Of a stretch of 40,022 nucleotides of DNA, positions 39,498 through 40,022 are shown one piece after another; within the stretch, counting starts at the first letter, position 1, and every line of letters starts with the position of its first letter. The position numbers were made by a program, and so were the translations under genes. Origin of the DNA: an uncultured Actinomycetes bacterium (lineage in GTDB: Bacteria > Actinomycetota > Acidimicrobiia > Acidimicrobiales > SZUA-35); assembly GCA_902826025.1 (NCBI GenBank), contig CADEDH010000047.1, forward strand, positions 7,998 to 48,019, written 5' to 3'. The notes under the pieces are model-generated. The model saw nothing but the letters and a program-made list of their open reading frames with translations, did no database searches and was not told where the DNA came from.

Positions 39498-40019
39498 GTG
39501 AGCACTGCCGACGCCCTGTCGTCAACCCGAAGCAACCCCTCGATCGATGCCGTGGTCGACCGCCTGAGCGACCCCGGTGTTGCGGCGTCGCTCGTCACCC
39601 TGCTCGACAACGCCGAGCTTCTGTCGACCCTGGTGCTCGGCCTCAGCGGGTTCATCTCCCGGGGCGAGCAGATCATCGAGGCAGTGGCCGAGGGCGTCAA
39701 CGATCTCAAGGCCACCGGCGCTGCCGCCCGCCCCGCCGGGATGCCGTCACTGGCCGAGCTGGGCGCCGTGGCCGCCCAGCTCACCGCCACCGCTCCCGTG
39801 CTGGAGCACGTGCTGGCCTCGTCGATGGTGAAGGGCGAGACCATCGACGTCCTCTCCCTCCTGGGTGACGCCGCCACCGAGGGCATGGCCAAGGCCCGTA
39901 CCGCCGACACCCGGATCACGGGGCTGCGGGGCGCGGTCAAGTTGTTGAAGGACCCCGAGATCCAGCGTGGCCTCGGTGTGCTGGTGGAGATCTCCCGGGC
40001 CCTCGGGCGCCGTGTCTGA
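39498..40019 (+). CDS. DUF1641 domain protein
   Basis: The product has 173 residues from the GTG at 39498, chosen because a G-rich ribosome-site-like stretch (39488-39494) precedes it; an ATG at 39471 is also in frame. The pattern of an N-terminal IDAVVDRLSDPGVAASLVTLLDN, a central hydrophobic helix region and LRGAVKLLKDPEIQRGLGVLVE near the end fits DUF1641, a small helical family often encoded beside sulfide:quinone-type oxidoreductases, formate dehydrogenases or hydrogenases. Its partner is probably just beyond the window edge. Together with hypAB this hints at a respiratory redox locus (inference). Confidence 0.75.
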   Translation: MSTADALSSTRSNPSIDAVVDRLSDPGVAASLVTLLDNAELLSTLVLGLSGFISRGEQIIEAVAEGVNDLKATGAAARPAGMPSLAELGAVAAQLTATAPVLEHVLASSMVKGETIDVLSLLGDAATEGMAKARTADTRITGLRGAVKLLKDPEIQRGLGVLVEISRALGRRV

Positions 40020-40022
40020 TCC

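Overview
The window is 40 kb of very GC-rich, densely coding bacterial DNA and most resembles an environmental actinomycete, probably of the class Acidimicrobiia. The reasons are the strong G/C bias at third codon positions, luciferase-like and deazaflavin (F420-type) oxidoreductases, an NDMA-type alcohol dehydrogenase of the mycofactocin-associated kind, ATGA-style gene overlaps, and many genes whose -10 box (TANNNT) lies only 5-9 nt before the start codon, which suggests leaderless mRNAs. The taxonomic call is inference. I saw no rRNA, tRNA, CRISPR array, transposase or phage gene.

Layout. 1-7.3 kb: a partial alpha/beta hydrolase (minus strand), a DUF1361 membrane protein, then a catabolic block: SCP2-like/alpha-beta hydrolase fusion and FAD monooxygenase (translationally coupled), a TetR regulator divergent from a deazaflavin-dependent reductase with two matching palindromic operators between them, a zinc alcohol dehydrogenase and a luciferase-like monooxygenase. 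7.3-14.3 kb: a Pro/Gly/Tyr-rich DUF4190-like membrane protein; a PadR regulator, ABC ATPase and FtsX-type permease in one overlapping operon, preceded by three copies of a CATACC-N-GGTATG palindrome; a second luciferase-like enzyme; an orphan sugar-type solute-binding protein. 14.3-22.8 kb: an amidohydrolase, a small septum-formation-like protein, a complete dipeptide/oligopeptide ABC transporter split over divergent promoters (two ATPases left; binding protein and two permeases right), and a PEP mutase/isocitrate lyase-family enzyme.

22.8-31.3 kb: the most distinctive part. A single 951-residue protein joins a membrane cellulose-synthase-like glycosyltransferase to an extracytoplasmic GH26 hydrolase, and a transmembrane Ser/Thr kinase with a PQQ-type beta-propeller sensor converges on it with overlapping 3' ends. 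Next comes a RutA-like flavin monooxygenase, flanked by an isochorismatase-type amidohydrolase, an FMN reductase and an alpha/beta hydrolase. These four classes parallel the Rut pyrimidine-ring-opening pathway, but with different partner families.

31.3-40 kb: a 114-bp near-palindrome, a TTC38-type TPR protein, and an ABC-2 transporter/two-component operon in which the permease, the response regulator and the histidine kinase each carry a frame-disrupting lesion while the ATPase is intact. Then follow an HNH-like zinc protein, the nickel chaperones HypB and HypA, an AraC regulator and a DUF1641 protein at the window edge. The last four suggest that a [NiFe]-hydrogenase or related respiratory locus lies just outside the window.
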